Source: Rhizobium sp. BK313 (GTDB taxonomy: Bacteria > Pseudomonadota > Alphaproteobacteria > Rhizobiales > Rhizobiaceae). Taken from it: a stretch of DNA of 64,000 nt. Numbering within the stretch: the first letter of the stretch is position 1; every line of letters starts with the position of its first letter. The stretch is from positions 496,001 through 560,000 of the forward strand of contig NZ_JACHZQ010000005.1 of NCBI RefSeq assembly GCF_014193655.1. The letters run 5' to 3'. A model generated the notes under the pieces. That model searched no databases and was not told where the DNA came from. It saw nothing but the letters and a program-made list of their open reading frames with translations. Shown here one piece after another: positions 7,969 through 16,618 of this stretch. Position numbers and translations under genes: made by a program.

Positions 7969-8541
7969 ATGGCAAAGAATGAGGGCCAGATCGTAATCAA
8001 GAAATACGCCAACCGCCGTTTATACAATACCGGTACCAGCACATACGTTACGTTGGATGACCTGGCGGAGATGGTGAAAAAGGGAGAGGAATTTATCGTC
8101 CAGGATGCGAAAAGCGGCGAAGAGATCACGCATTCTGTTCTGACGCAGATCATTTTCGAACAGGAATCGAAGACCGGAAATACACTGTTGCCGATTTCAT
8201 TCCTCAGGCAACTGATCACCTATTACGGCGATCAGATGCAGATGGTCGTGCCGAGCTTTCTCGAACATTCCATGCGCGCCTTTACCGAACAGCAGGTGCA
8301 GATGCGCGAGCAGATTGACCGCGCCTTCGGCGAAACGCCACTCGGCAAGAACCTGCAACTGCCGATACAAATGGTCGAGGAGCAGGTCCGCCGCAACACC
8401 GAAATGTTCCAGCAGGCCATGCAGATGTTTTCGCCCTTCATGAAACCGCCGGCGAAAGAAAGCCGCAAGGCGGAGGCGAAGGACATCGACGAGCTGAAGG
8501 AACAGCTACGCGCGATGCAGAACAAGCTGGATAGTTTGTGA
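7969..8541 (+). CDS. phaR: polyhydroxyalkanoate synthesis repressor PhaR
   Basis: 190 residues. The N-terminal DNA-binding domain (IVIKKYANRRLYNTGTSTYV, then LDDLAEMVKKGEEF) and the PHB-accumulation domain (SVLTQIIFEQE, then LLPISFLRQLI) are diagnostic of PhaR, also called AniA in rhizobia. PhaR binds both PHB granules and DNA and represses phasin and other genes until granules form. The Gln/Met-rich and coiled-coil C-terminus (EEQVRRNTEMFQQAMQMF, then IDELKEQLRAMQNKL) probably drives oligomerisation. The ATG at 7969 follows CAGGAG. It is divergent from phaA. Confidence 0.95.
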   Translation: MAKNEGQIVIKKYANRRLYNTGTSTYVTLDDLAEMVKKGEEFIVQDAKSGEEITHSVLTQIIFEQESKTGNTLLPISFLRQLITYYGDQMQMVVPSFLEHSMRAFTEQQVQMREQIDRAFGETPLGKNLQLPIQMVEEQVRRNTEMFQQAMQMFSPFMKPPAKESRKAEAKDIDELKEQLRAMQNKLDSL

Positions 8542-8546
8542 GAAAA

Positions 8547-8720
8547 CCCTTTCTCCCTTCGGGGAGAAGGGGCCCGATAGGGCGAATGTGCGGGCCGAGG
8601 AGCGTAAGCGGCAAAGGCCTCGAGTGGTGAGCGGAAAGGCAACTTCCCGGTCACGCCCCCTCACCTGGCGCTTACGTGCCACCCTTCCCCGACGGCGGGG
8701 TAAGTCGCAACTACAGCCCG
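8547..8720. repeat. palindromic intergenic element with UUCG hairpin
   Basis: TTCTCCC-TTCG-GGGAGAA (8551-8568) is a 7-bp stem with the very stable UUCG tetraloop just after the phaR stop. A second short GC palindrome, CCCC-GACGGC-GGGG, lies near 8687-8700. The whole looks like one of the dispersed mosaic intergenic elements common in rhizobia. It can also terminate phaR. Confidence 0.45.
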
Positions 8721-9130
8721 ATCGAAACATCCCGCCCTGCCGAGCGGATCGAAATGGTGAATCCGCCGATGACGTCGATGAAGGCGACGGTCATCAGGAT
8801 GAAGAAAGTTTGCGTCGCCGCATTCTTGACCAGCAGGAATTCGACGAGATAGGCGATGAACACCAGCATCGACAGCATGTGATTGAGCAGCGAGCCGGAA
8901 CCGTTGCGCGTAGCCTTCAGGATTTCGAAGAATAGCATGACCAGAGCGATGGCGATGAAGAGATCGCCAAGCTGCAGCGTCCACGTCGCGCCCGAGAGCA
9001 TAGCAAGAGCAAGCATCACATCGTTGAGGGAATCGATGCCGCCGGCGCCCATCAATCCCATCATGGCCAGATTATAAAGCACGAGGGGAACTATCGTCAG
9101 CGGGAAGGCAACAATCATGACGAGGCGCAT
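8711..9130 (-). CDS. integral membrane protein, UPF0114/YqhA-like
   Basis: 139 residues with about four membrane segments: VMIVAFPLTIVPLVLYNLAMMGLM, an amphipathic stretch with GDLFIAIALVMLFFEILKA, MLSMLVFIAYLVEFLLV, and a last one with FIDVIGGFTISI. I do not recognise a named family with certainty; the layout recalls YqhA-type small membrane proteins. The frame extends further upstream, but the region before 9130 reads poorly and GGAGAG lies next to the ATG at 9130. An ATG four codons later is an alternative. It is transcribed after rpmF on the same strand but separated by a terminator. Confidence 0.7.
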   Translation of the reverse strand: MRLVMIVAFPLTIVPLVLYNLAMMGLMGAGGIDSLNDVMLALAMLSGATWTLQLGDLFIAIALVMLFFEILKATRNGSGSLLNHMLSMLVFIAYLVEFLLVKNAATQTFFILMTVAFIDVIGGFTISIRSAGRDVSIGL

Positions 9131-9228
9131 CTCTCCGGAATTGAAGTCGCCGCAAGTCTTAGCGCATAACCCCTGAAGGGGCGAAGCAGTTTTCTGGCGG
9201 GATCCTGCTGGACCAAATCGACAAATAG

Positions 9229-9254
9229 AAAAGGCCGGCAAAACGCCAGCCTTT
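9229..9254 (-). terminator. rho-independent terminator of rpmF
   Basis: On the minus strand: GGCTGGC, loop GTTTT, GCCGGCC, then TTTT. It lies about 30 bp after the rpmF stop. Confidence 0.75.
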
Positions 9255-9282
9255 GAATCTCAACCCTAAGGGAGCGCTTGAA

Positions 9283-9468
9283 TTATGCGCTTTCCTTCGG
9301 CGTCAGAACCTGACGGCCGCGATACATACCGGTCTTCAGATCGATATGATGCGGGCGACGCAGTTCGCCGGAGTTCTTGTCTTCGACATAGGTCGGAGCC
9401 TTCAGCGCATCAGCCGAGCGGCGCATACCGCGCTTGGACGGGCTCGTTTTTCTCTTCGGTACAGCCAT
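9283..9468 (-). CDS. rpmF: 50S ribosomal protein bL32
   Basis: 61 residues starting [17 protein letters not shown], the universal bL32 N-terminus, and including [16 protein letters not shown]. It is a component of the large ribosomal subunit near the peptidyl-transferase region. The zinc-ribbon cysteines seen in some bL32 proteins are absent, as in other alphaproteobacteria. The upstream open frame is not part of the protein: the ATG at 9468 gives the conserved start. Its own terminator follows. Confidence 0.97.
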
Positions 9469-9647
9469 TCTCGTTACTCCACTTTGCGGACGAAACATAT
9501 CAGCGGCCAGCCAGGCGGCCGAAACAGACATGGATCAATTTCGGAATTTGGGCGGGCTTATACATGGCTAAAGGGGCTTTGACCAGTCCCTTCCCGCATT
9601 TTTTGCCCGCGCCATCGGATTCGGATGGATGAAAGCCGAATCGATGA

Positions 9648-10295
9648 TCAGGCTTCGTCCTCCGGCACGATCCACGGCTCCTCACGCGCCGCTTTTTCCC
9701 ATTTCTGCCAGGCGGGCAGTGCTTTCATTGCAGCCATATAGTCCAGCGTATCGGGGGCGCTGACGAGATCATAAACCTCGAGGCGATTGACGACCGGCGC
9801 AAACATCGCATCGGCACCGGAGAAAGCACCGAACAGGAATGGGCCGCCGGAGCGGGCGCGCATGTCGCGCCAGATCGTCTCGATACGCGCCACGTCGTCC
9901 ATGACGCCCTCCGGCAGATCGAGCCGGCTGACCGGACGCCGGATGTTCATAGGGCAGGCATTGCGCAGCGCCCGGAAGCCCGCCAGCATCTCCATGGAGA
10001 TCGAGCGCGCCGTGGCGCGCGCCTGCCGATCCCTGGGCCAGAGGCCGGCGTCTGGGAAAAGCTCGGCCACATATTCGATGATGGCGAGCGATTCCCAAAC
10101 CTTGAAGCCGTCATGAACCAGCATCGGCACCTTTCCCGTCGGCGAAACCTCGCGGATGCGCGGATTGCCGGCCGGAAAATCGAAGGGGATCAGCACCTCT
10201 TCGAAAGCGATGCCGCAGCCCTCCAAGGCGATCCATGGTCGAAACGACCAGGAGGAATAGTTCTTGTTTCCGATATAGAGGGTCAGCTTGTCCAT
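9648..10295 (-). CDS. glutathione S-transferase family protein
   Basis: 215 residues. The thioredoxin-like N-terminal domain begins LTLYIGNKNYSSWSFRPWIAL, where the SSW motif supplies the likely catalytic Ser; TGKVPMLVHDG (cis-Pro) and WESLAIIEYVAE (glutathione contact) follow. The all-helical C-terminal domain contains GAFSGADAMFAP. This resembles YfcF/zeta-like bacterial GSTs that detoxify electrophiles or peroxides. It is 12 bp downstream of the 2H-phosphoesterase-like gene on the same strand, so probably co-transcribed. Substrate unknown. Confidence 0.85.
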   Translation of the reverse strand: MDKLTLYIGNKNYSSWSFRPWIALEGCGIAFEEVLIPFDFPAGNPRIREVSPTGKVPMLVHDGFKVWESLAIIEYVAELFPDAGLWPRDRQARATARSISMEMLAGFRALRNACPMNIRRPVSRLDLPEGVMDDVARIETIWRDMRARSGGPFLFGAFSGADAMFAPVVNRLEVYDLVSAPDTLDYMAAMKALPAWQKWEKAAREEPWIVPEDEA

Positions 10296-10307
10296 GGTTT
10301 GTCCTTC

Positions 10308-11030
10308 TTATTTTTGGAACTCGAGTACCAGAAGTTCCTCGAAATGATTCATGTCGTCGAACGAACAAAAGGCCGGCGGGCGCAACTCGAGAATAGGCGC
10401 CGCAGCGCGAACATCGGCGGCAACCTCGTCCAGCATCGCCTGCCAACGCGGCAGCGCCACATCACTGAGCCGCTCGATGACATAGGCGAAGGTGATGTGG
10501 AACGGATAGACGTCGTGGTCGGGATGGCGATAGCCGAGAAGATCGGCAAGGGCATTGCGCCACTCCCGCATCACCTTCCGATCCGTCTCCGTCGCGCCGT
10601 CCACCAGCAGGCCGCTCGGCCGCGCATGCGTCACCGCCACCTTGAAGGGATCGCGCATGGAAAAGGCTTTCAAGCGCTCCCCCATGATCTCGGTCATCTC
10701 ATCGATCGGCGCATCGAGCGCGATATCCGCCGGCCAATAAGGCCGCGTCCGGCGATATTCGATAATACCCTGAAACAGCGTCATATGCAGGCTGGAAATC
10801 GGAGTGAACGTGAATTGCGAGGCTTCCGGCATCGCCAGAAATTTTTCCCGTGCAGCAACGACGGCGCGCTGCGTTTCGGAGCCTTCCACCACATGGCAGA
10901 CGATCGTATTGCCCGGCTCGTACTGGAAATTGCCCGAGAGATCATAGCGCGTACCGAGATGGATCGGCGGTTCGGGATGGCGGCTCTTGGAATATTTCAG
11001 CAGTTCGGGCGAGAAGGCATCGATGCTCAT
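10308..11030 (-). CDS. DUF1868 / 2H phosphoesterase-like protein
   Basis: 240 residues with two HxT/S motifs, LHMTLFQG (about residue 102) and PFHITFAYV (about residue 178), the signature of the 2H phosphoesterase (LigT-like) superfamily. Members hydrolyse cyclic phosphodiesters or ligate RNA 2'-5' ends. The N-terminal HLGTRYDLSGNFQYEPGNTIVCHV is characteristic of DUF1868, whose function is not settled. It is upstream of the GST gene, 12 bp apart. No strong ribosome site precedes the ATG at 11030. Confidence 0.8.
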   Translation of the reverse strand: MSIDAFSPELLKYSKSRHPEPPIHLGTRYDLSGNFQYEPGNTIVCHVVEGSETQRAVVAAREKFLAMPEASQFTFTPISSLHMTLFQGIIEYRRTRPYWPADIALDAPIDEMTEIMGERLKAFSMRDPFKVAVTHARPSGLLVDGATETDRKVMREWRNALADLLGYRHPDHDVYPFHITFAYVIERLSDVALPRWQAMLDEVAADVRAAAPILELRPPAFCSFDDMNHFEELLVLEFQK

Positions 11031-11127
11031 GGGGGCAGATCCGGTTTTGGTTGGCAGATCACCCGCCCTTACGTCACAAGCAAGAATGCCAGATGACGGT
11101 TACCCGATCGAACGACAAGTTCTGATA

Positions 11128-11910
11128 TCAGTTATAAAGGCATTTGATGTACTCGCCGGAATTCTTCGCCCGCCGCTGGATCAGCGAAGCGAGCTGGCGC
11201 AGTCCGCGCCCCGGCTTGCTCGCCACCCGGTCGATCGGATTGGGCAGGGAGACGGCGAGAAGGGCAGCCTGGCGGGCAGTCAATTTCGAGGCGGGCACCT
11301 TGAAATGATAGCGTGCCGCCGCCTCTATGCCGTAGATGCCCGGCCCCCATTCGGCGATATTTAGATAGATTTCCATCATCCGCCGTTTCGACCAGACGAA
11401 CGAGGAGGAAACGGCAAGCGGCAGTTCCAGCGCCTTGCGCACGAAGGAGCGGCTGTTCCAAAGGAACAGATTCTTCGAGGTCTGCATCGGGATCGTGCTG
11501 CCACCCCGCGTGGACTCGCCCCGCAGCGTCTCCTGCACGAGCATGCGCATCTCGCCCCAGTCTACCCCACCGTGAAAACAGAATTGCCCGTCCTCAGACA
11601 CCATGACCGATTGCACCAGCACCGGCGCAATGTCATCGAAGGAAACCCATCGGCGATCATATCCCTGAAAGGTGACGGCATCGCGCAGCATCAAGGTTGA
11701 AATAGGGTGAATGAACGGCAGTAGGTAGAGGAGGATGAACAGGTAGGGCAGCAGCATCAAACCGATGAGGACAAGAACGATACGCTGCCAGAGCGGACGG
11801 CCCTTGAAGCGCGCAAGCCGGCCGGCCCGTCGCGGCATCTCGGCTTCCTCTTCGCTGTCCGTCGATATGTCCAATTGTTGAAGGTCCACCGTTGCTCCAC
11901 CCCGGAGCAT
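11128..11910 (-). CDS. mtgA: monofunctional biosynthetic peptidoglycan transglycosylase MtgA
   Basis: About 260 residues: a basic cytoplasmic N-terminus, one membrane anchor (IVLVLIGLMLLPYLFILLYLLPF), then a GT51 domain with VMVSEDGQFCFHGGVDW (catalytic Glu), RGGSTIPMQTSKNLFLW and RKALELPLAVSSSFVWSKRRMMEIYLN. It polymerises lipid II into glycan strands in the periplasm. It lacks a transpeptidase domain, so it is MtgA and not a bifunctional PBP. An ATG at 11838 (MPRRAGR) has GAGGAAG upstream and may be the true start. It is divergent from ispA. Confidence 0.92.
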   Translation of the reverse strand: MLRGGATVDLQQLDISTDSEEEAEMPRRAGRLARFKGRPLWQRIVLVLIGLMLLPYLFILLYLLPFIHPISTLMLRDAVTFQGYDRRWVSFDDIAPVLVQSVMVSEDGQFCFHGGVDWGEMRMLVQETLRGESTRGGSTIPMQTSKNLFLWNSRSFVRKALELPLAVSSSFVWSKRRMMEIYLNIAEWGPGIYGIEAAARYHFKVPASKLTARQAALLAVSLPNPIDRVASKPGRGLRQLASLIQRRAKNSGEYIKCLYN

Positions 11911-12053
11911 TCCTCACGCGTCCGAGGAACGCCAGGAATGCTCCAATTGTCATACCGTCTACACACAGCGATGACCAGAGTGCGACGAGATTCCCACCCC
12001 GGCTGTTGACAATTCTCGTTGCCAGCGACCGGCACTCATGCCAAACAGCGGCC

Positions 12054-12968
12054 ATGGACAGCACCAATTCCTCCTTCGAACATCGCCTCAGGGACAATGC
12101 CGGCAAGGTTGAGGCTGTCCTGAGCCAGCTTCTTGCAGACGCCCGTCAGAACGGCGAAATCATTCGCCCCACGCGTCTGCTCGAAGCGATGCGTCACGGT
12201 GTGCTGAACGGCGGCAAGCGGCTGAGGCCGTTTCTCGTGATGGAGACTGCAGCACTTCTCGGTGGCGACGGTGACGCGGCACTCCGGATCGGCGCGGCGC
12301 TCGAATGCGTGCATTGCTATTCGCTGGTACACGACGACCTGCCGGCCATGGATGACGACGACCTGCGCCGCGGGCAACCGACCGTGCACGTCGCCTTCGA
12401 CTATGCGACAGCGATCCTCGCCGGCGACAGCCTGCTGACTTACGCCTTCGACATCATCGCCGCACCGGAAACCGACCTGCCGGCGGGCCGAAAGATCGAA
12501 CTCGTGCTGACGCTGTCGCGCGCGGCTGGCATAGGCGGCATGGCCGGCGGCCAGGCCCTCGATCTTGCCGCAGAAAAAGAGACCCCGGACGAGCGGGGCA
12601 TCACCATGCTGCAGGCCATGAAGACCGGTGCGCTGATCCGCTTTGCCTGCGAAGCAGGCGCCATCATCGCCGGCGCGCCGGCTGAGGACCGTCAGCGGCT
12701 GCGTATCTTCGGCGAAAAGATTGGTCTTGCCTTCCAGCTCGCCGACGATCTCCTTGACCTGACTGCCGACGCCGCAACCATGGGCAAGGCCACCGGCAAG
12801 GACGCCGCCCGCGGCAAAGGCACGCTAGTCGCGCTGCACGGCCAGGCCTGGGCTGAAACGACGCTTGCACGCCTGGTGGCGGAAGCTGCGGAGTTGCTGT
12901 CTCCTTATGGAGAGAAGGCGGCCGTCCTGATCGAGACGGCGCGGTTCATTGCCAGCCGCAAGAGCTGA
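12054..12968 (+). CDS. ispA: farnesyl/geranylgeranyl diphosphate synthase (IspA type)
   Basis: 304 residues. The first aspartate-rich motif is in YSLVHDDLPAMDDDDLRRG and the second is FQLADDLLDL; GGKRLRPFL near residue 50 binds the allylic diphosphate. This is the IspA-type chain elongator, which condenses IPP with DMAPP and GPP to give C15 (or longer) prenyl diphosphates for quinones, undecaprenyl phosphate and, in rhizobia, hopanoids. I start at the ATG at 12054 because homology begins there; the frame is open earlier but unconserved. No dxs or xseB neighbour is present. Chain length cannot be read from sequence alone. Confidence 0.88.
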   Translation: MDSTNSSFEHRLRDNAGKVEAVLSQLLADARQNGEIIRPTRLLEAMRHGVLNGGKRLRPFLVMETAALLGGDGDAALRIGAALECVHCYSLVHDDLPAMDDDDLRRGQPTVHVAFDYATAILAGDSLLTYAFDIIAAPETDLPAGRKIELVLTLSRAAGIGGMAGGQALDLAAEKETPDERGITMLQAMKTGALIRFACEAGAIIAGAPAEDRQRLRIFGEKIGLAFQLADDLLDLTADAATMGKATGKDAARGKGTLVALHGQAWAETTLARLVAEAAELLSPYGEKAAVLIETARFIASRKS

Positions 12969-13284
12969 ATTCTTTTGTAGCGGAATGACGTTTGGGATCG
13001 TCTGTCGGGCTGTGAGACGGCGCGGCCGATCGTGGTGAAGTCCATGGCGGAATGAAGCGTCGTAGCCGCAGCATCCGACTGAAAGTCTCGTCCTCTTCAA
13101 ACGCGCGTAATTCCAACAACCTGCATCATCCTCGAGGGCCGGTCCCGGGATTATTCCCGTCGGCGAAATGCGCTGACCAAGCAAAGCTGCAGGTCTGGCG
13201 ATATCGGATTTTCATGCTAATTTAGAAATATCTGTATTAATAGATTGCCCACGCGCTACGTCCTCCCATCATGCGTGAATCGGG
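12969..13284. other. intergenic region, nothing clear
   Basis: About 316 bases between ispA and the GMC oxidoreductase. It becomes AT-rich near 13210-13250, a probable promoter for the downstream gene. No gene, RNA or repeat was recognised. Confidence 0.5.
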
Positions 13285-14922
13285 GTGAGCATGATTTTCG
13301 AAGAAGCCACACAACCGGCTTGCGATAACTATGACGTTTGCATCATTGGATCCGGCCCGGTCGGCCTGGCACTCGCATCAGAATTACGAAAAACAAACCT
13401 AAGAATTTTGATTGTGGAATCAGGCGGGCGACGGCCTTCGCAAGCAACTCAACAGCTCGCCGATGCGCATATCGTAGATCCGAACCTACATGATGACATA
13501 AGGATTTGCGTCTCGCGCCAACTTGGCGGCACATCAAACCTATGGACCGGACGATGCGTACCATACGATCCGGTCGACTTCGTTGATCGATTCGACGATG
13601 GAAAATGGCCGATAGAATACGCCGACATCGTGCCTTACTACGATGCCGCCGTGCAGTATGCGGATTGCGGCGCTTCCATCTTTCAAGATTCGAATCCCCG
13701 TCTCGACTGCGAGGGCGGCCAGTTCGACTTGAGCAGGCGCGAACGCTACAGTCGCAATGCGAAACTCGTCCAATCGGTCTTCGCGGACACGCTCCACGAC
13801 AAGCAACTCGACATTCATCTCAACCTGACGGTTTCCGACCTGGTGATTTCCGAGGACGGAAAGGTCGAAAAAGTCATCGCCAGCCGGCTCGACGGTACCA
13901 AGGTCATGATCTCCTCGAAGGTCATCGTTCTTGCGATGGGCGGTCTGGAGACAACACGGTTGCTCCTGGCGCTCCAACGATGCAAACCTGCCCTGTTCGG
14001 CGGAGCCCATGGCGCTCTGGGCCGCTATTACATGAGTCACCTCTTCGGCCAGGCCAGCCAGATCTGTTTCCGCAACCCTGAAATCGAAGCCGCGTTCAAT
14101 TTCGAGCTGGATGAACATCGATCATACATTCGCCGAAGGATAATACCCACCGACGACCAGATTCTGCGCCACAAGCTCCCAAATGTGGCCTTCTGGCCAG
14201 TCGTCTCCCAAGTGGCGGACCCCAGTCATGGAAGTGCGCTGTTGTCGATGGCTTATCTCGCGGTAAAGTTCCCTCCGCTCGGCAGGAAGCTAACACCGGA
14301 AGTCATCCGAAGACATCACGTAATGCACCGGGTCAACAATGCAGATCACGTCAAGAATATAGTTAAAAATCCTTTTGAGATATTCTCATTTCTTCCGCAG
14401 TTTATTTATCGTCGGTACCTTGCAGCAGTTCGACGGCCGGGCTTTTACGCTACAAATCGCCGCCACCTTTACGGCCTATATTTTCATTCAGAGCATTTTC
14501 CGGAACGCAACAGCCATGTTCGACTCGGACATCAGTATGATGCACTCGGCTTGCCACGCCTCGAGATCGATATCAAATTCTCCAAAGAGAACGCCGACGC
14601 GTTAGGGCGCGCTCACCACCTTCTGAATGAGTGGCTTCGAAGTTCTGGTTGCGCTGAACTGCGGTTTCGGGAACCCGCCGGCGAGCTGTCGGGAGCGATA
14701 CTGGCCACGGCTCGCCACGGCACCCATCAGATAGGCACGACCCGGATGGGTGCAAACCGGCACGAGGCCGTCGTCGATCGGAACCTTAAGGTTTTTGATT
14801 TGAAGAATCTTTACGTCGCCAGCAGCTCGGTTTTCCCGACATCGGGGCAAGCAAATCCGACCCTCACCGCCATGGCGTTCAGCGTAAGATTGGCCCAGCA
14901 TTTGATTGAAAGCGTATTCTAG
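13285..14922 (+). CDS. GMC-family FAD-dependent oxidoreductase
   Basis: About 545 residues. The N-terminal dinucleotide fold has CIIGSGPVGLALASELR and ILIVESGG; QLGGTSNLWTGRC follows near residue 80. The C-terminal GMC signature has HQIGTTRMG and SVFPTSGQANPTLTAMAF, carrying the catalytic His and Asn. Such enzymes oxidise alcohols, sugars or sterols; the GTTRMG ending is closest to sugar/gluconate dehydrogenase large subunits. No cytochrome c or small subunit gene is next to it, so the electron acceptor is unclear. The start is GTG at 13285 or ATG at 13291. Codons are more AT-rich than in ispA, hinting at transfer. It converges on the methyltransferase pair. Confidence 0.82.
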   Translation: MSMIFEEATQPACDNYDVCIIGSGPVGLALASELRKTNLRILIVESGGRRPSQATQQLADAHIVDPNLHDDIRICVSRQLGGTSNLWTGRCVPYDPVDFVDRFDDGKWPIEYADIVPYYDAAVQYADCGASIFQDSNPRLDCEGGQFDLSRRERYSRNAKLVQSVFADTLHDKQLDIHLNLTVSDLVISEDGKVEKVIASRLDGTKVMISSKVIVLAMGGLETTRLLLALQRCKPALFGGAHGALGRYYMSHLFGQASQICFRNPEIEAAFNFELDEHRSYIRRRIIPTDDQILRHKLPNVAFWPVVSQVADPSHGSALLSMAYLAVKFPPLGRKLTPEVIRRHHVMHRVNNADHVKNIVKNPFEIFSFLPQFIYRRYLAAVRRPGFYATNRRHLYGLYFHSEHFPERNSHVRLGHQYDALGLPRLEIDIKFSKENADALGRAHHLLNEWLRSSGCAELRFREPAGELSGAILATARHGTHQIGTTRMGANRHEAVVDRNLKVFDLKNLYVASSSVFPTSGQANPTLTAMAFSVRLAQHLIESVF

Positions 14923-15093
14923 CCGGCAATGCGGCATTCTTGCCATGGATCGGGAGAGTTCAAGCCGATGCTCGATACAGCCCTTAGAGAAGTGAAGGCT
15001 GCCGGGTTCACAACCAAGCATTCGAGGAACAAGCCTTAACAAACGGTAGTGCGAGCCACACCATCCGATCGGCGGCTTGTTCTTTGGCCGTTT

Positions 15094-15840
15094 TCAGATC
15101 GCTTTCTTCTCAGCCAGGATGCCGCGCTTTTTGCAGAAACTTACGATGCCGGTGAGCATGCCGACTGCCGTGACGGAGACGACCAAAAAAGTGAGATAAT
15201 CGATGTATTGCATCGGATTCGGCAGCTCCAGGCGTTCGTAGACTTCCACCAACGACAAGGTGATCAAGGTCGCGGCAATCGTTGAATAGTCCTTGATAAG
15301 CACACGTTTAAAATTGAATTCCATGCCTTCGGTGGCGTCGGCAAACTTGCTGAATTGGGGAATCCAGCGCGGCACGTCAGCGCAATAGGCCCTGTAGCCT
15401 TCGCCAAACTTCTCTTCGAGGTAGGCCTCTTCTGCAAGGACGATGCATTGATACATGAAGGCGAAAAGCGTGATCCCGGCGACCACTACGAGCGGATGGC
15501 CGTGCAGCAGGAAAATCCCGACATAGATGAGCATGTTACCGACATAGAGGGGATTGCGGCAGACGCCGAACATGCCCTCCGTCACGAGGTTTTTCGCATA
15601 GACTTTCTTGTTCAGGCCGCCGCGCTTGATATAGGCATAGCCGATAACCATGGCGCGCAGTACCAGGCCCGAAATCGCAATCATCACAGCGATGATGTCC
15701 TTTGCCTGGTCGAGGCCTTCGCTTTGGAATATTTCCGAGGATGGCGCAGCCAGCACGAACAGTGCGATAATGATGAGCGGAAAAGCCTGGTTTCGGTACC
15801 GGAAGAAAAATTCTCCGATCGATATCATCATTGTTTTCAT
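15094..15840 (-). CDS. ICMT/PEMT-like integral membrane methyltransferase
   Basis: 248 residues with about six membrane segments. The central motif RNPLYVGNMLIYVGIFLLHGHP and the later EEAYLEEKFGEGYRAYCADVPRWIPQF are the cofactor-binding signature of isoprenylcysteine carboxyl methyltransferase and phospholipid methyltransferase families. The acceptor in bacteria is usually unknown. I start at the ATG at 15840, which has GGAAAG 6 nt upstream; the longer frame begins only with TTG. It follows the CmoA-like gene by 16 bp, so both are one transcript. That pairing is unusual (see findings). Confidence 0.78.
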   Translation of the reverse strand: MKTMMISIGEFFFRYRNQAFPLIIIALFVLAAPSSEIFQSEGLDQAKDIIAVMIAISGLVLRAMVIGYAYIKRGGLNKKVYAKNLVTEGMFGVCRNPLYVGNMLIYVGIFLLHGHPLVVVAGITLFAFMYQCIVLAEEAYLEEKFGEGYRAYCADVPRWIPQFSKFADATEGMEFNFKRVLIKDYSTIAATLITLSLVEVYERLELPNPMQYIDYLTFLVVSVTAVGMLTGIVSFCKKRGILAEKKAI

Positions 15841-15856
15841 CTGTCTTTCCAGCACG

Positions 15857-16618
15857 TTATTTGACGGCGACAATCCCGCAGAAATTATACCATCGGAAGA
15901 AGACCTCGGCGCTCCGGAATCCGGTTTCCTTGAGCAACTGGAGATTTTCTTCCAGCCGGTAGGGGATCAGGACGTTTTCCAACGCTTCGCGTTTCTTGGC
16001 AATCTCGATTTCCGAATAGCCATTCCGTCGCTTAAAGTCGTAGTAGTGCTGGATGAACAGACGATTGAACATCGTGTCCTCGCTCGTGAGCTTTTCGATC
16101 AGAAGCACACAGCCTTGGTCGTTCAGCGCCGAATAGATCATTTTCATCACGCGCTCACGATAGAGAGGGCGAATGAATTGCAATGTCAGCAGCATTGTGA
16201 CGACGCTGGCGTTCTCCATGTAAAGCCCTTGATGGAGATCGGCAACTTGAAGGTCTATCGGCCTGTTCGTTCCCGTCTGCCTGATTTTCTGCCGGGCTTT
16301 TTCCAGCATATCGGGTGCGTTATCGACACCGATGAAATGTATGCTGGAATCCAAAAGAGGGTCCAGCGTCAGAAGAGTCGTCGCGGTCGAACAGCCGATA
16401 TCGTAGAGATTGGTATTCGGCTTTGAAAAATCCTGCGCCAATTCGCAGACCATGCGCTGCATTTCCTCATAATACGGCACAGACCGGCTGACCATGTCGT
16501 CGAATACTTTGGCGACATTGGCTGTGAAGGCAAAATCCCCAAATGCTTCGTCCTCCCGGCGAAAGTACTCATCCCTTTGTTCGATATCCAGCACTATGTT
16601 CGTCGCCTTTTTTGTCAT
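15857..16618 (-). CDS. CmoA-like carboxy-S-adenosylmethionine synthase homologue
   Basis: 253 residues. The match to CmoA is strong from memory of the E. coli protein: VAKVFDDMVSRSVPYYEEM, LYDIGCSTATTLL (SAM site), IGVDNAPDMLEKAR, LLTLQFI, and above all DFKRRNGYSEIEIAKKR followed by LENV, which aligns with the CmoA segment bearing the Arg that binds the extra carboxylate. CmoA makes Cx-SAM from SAM and prephenate for tRNA wobble uridine modification with CmoB. No CmoB gene is in the window; the co-transcribed partner is a membrane methyltransferase. It could also be an ordinary methyltransferase descended from CmoA. Confidence 0.75.
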   Translation of the reverse strand: MTKKATNIVLDIEQRDEYFRREDEAFGDFAFTANVAKVFDDMVSRSVPYYEEMQRMVCELAQDFSKPNTNLYDIGCSTATTLLTLDPLLDSSIHFIGVDNAPDMLEKARQKIRQTGTNRPIDLQVADLHQGLYMENASVVTMLLTLQFIRPLYRERVMKMIYSALNDQGCVLLIEKLTSEDTMFNRLFIQHYYDFKRRNGYSEIEIAKKREALENVLIPYRLEENLQLLKETGFRSAEVFFRWYNFCGIVAVK

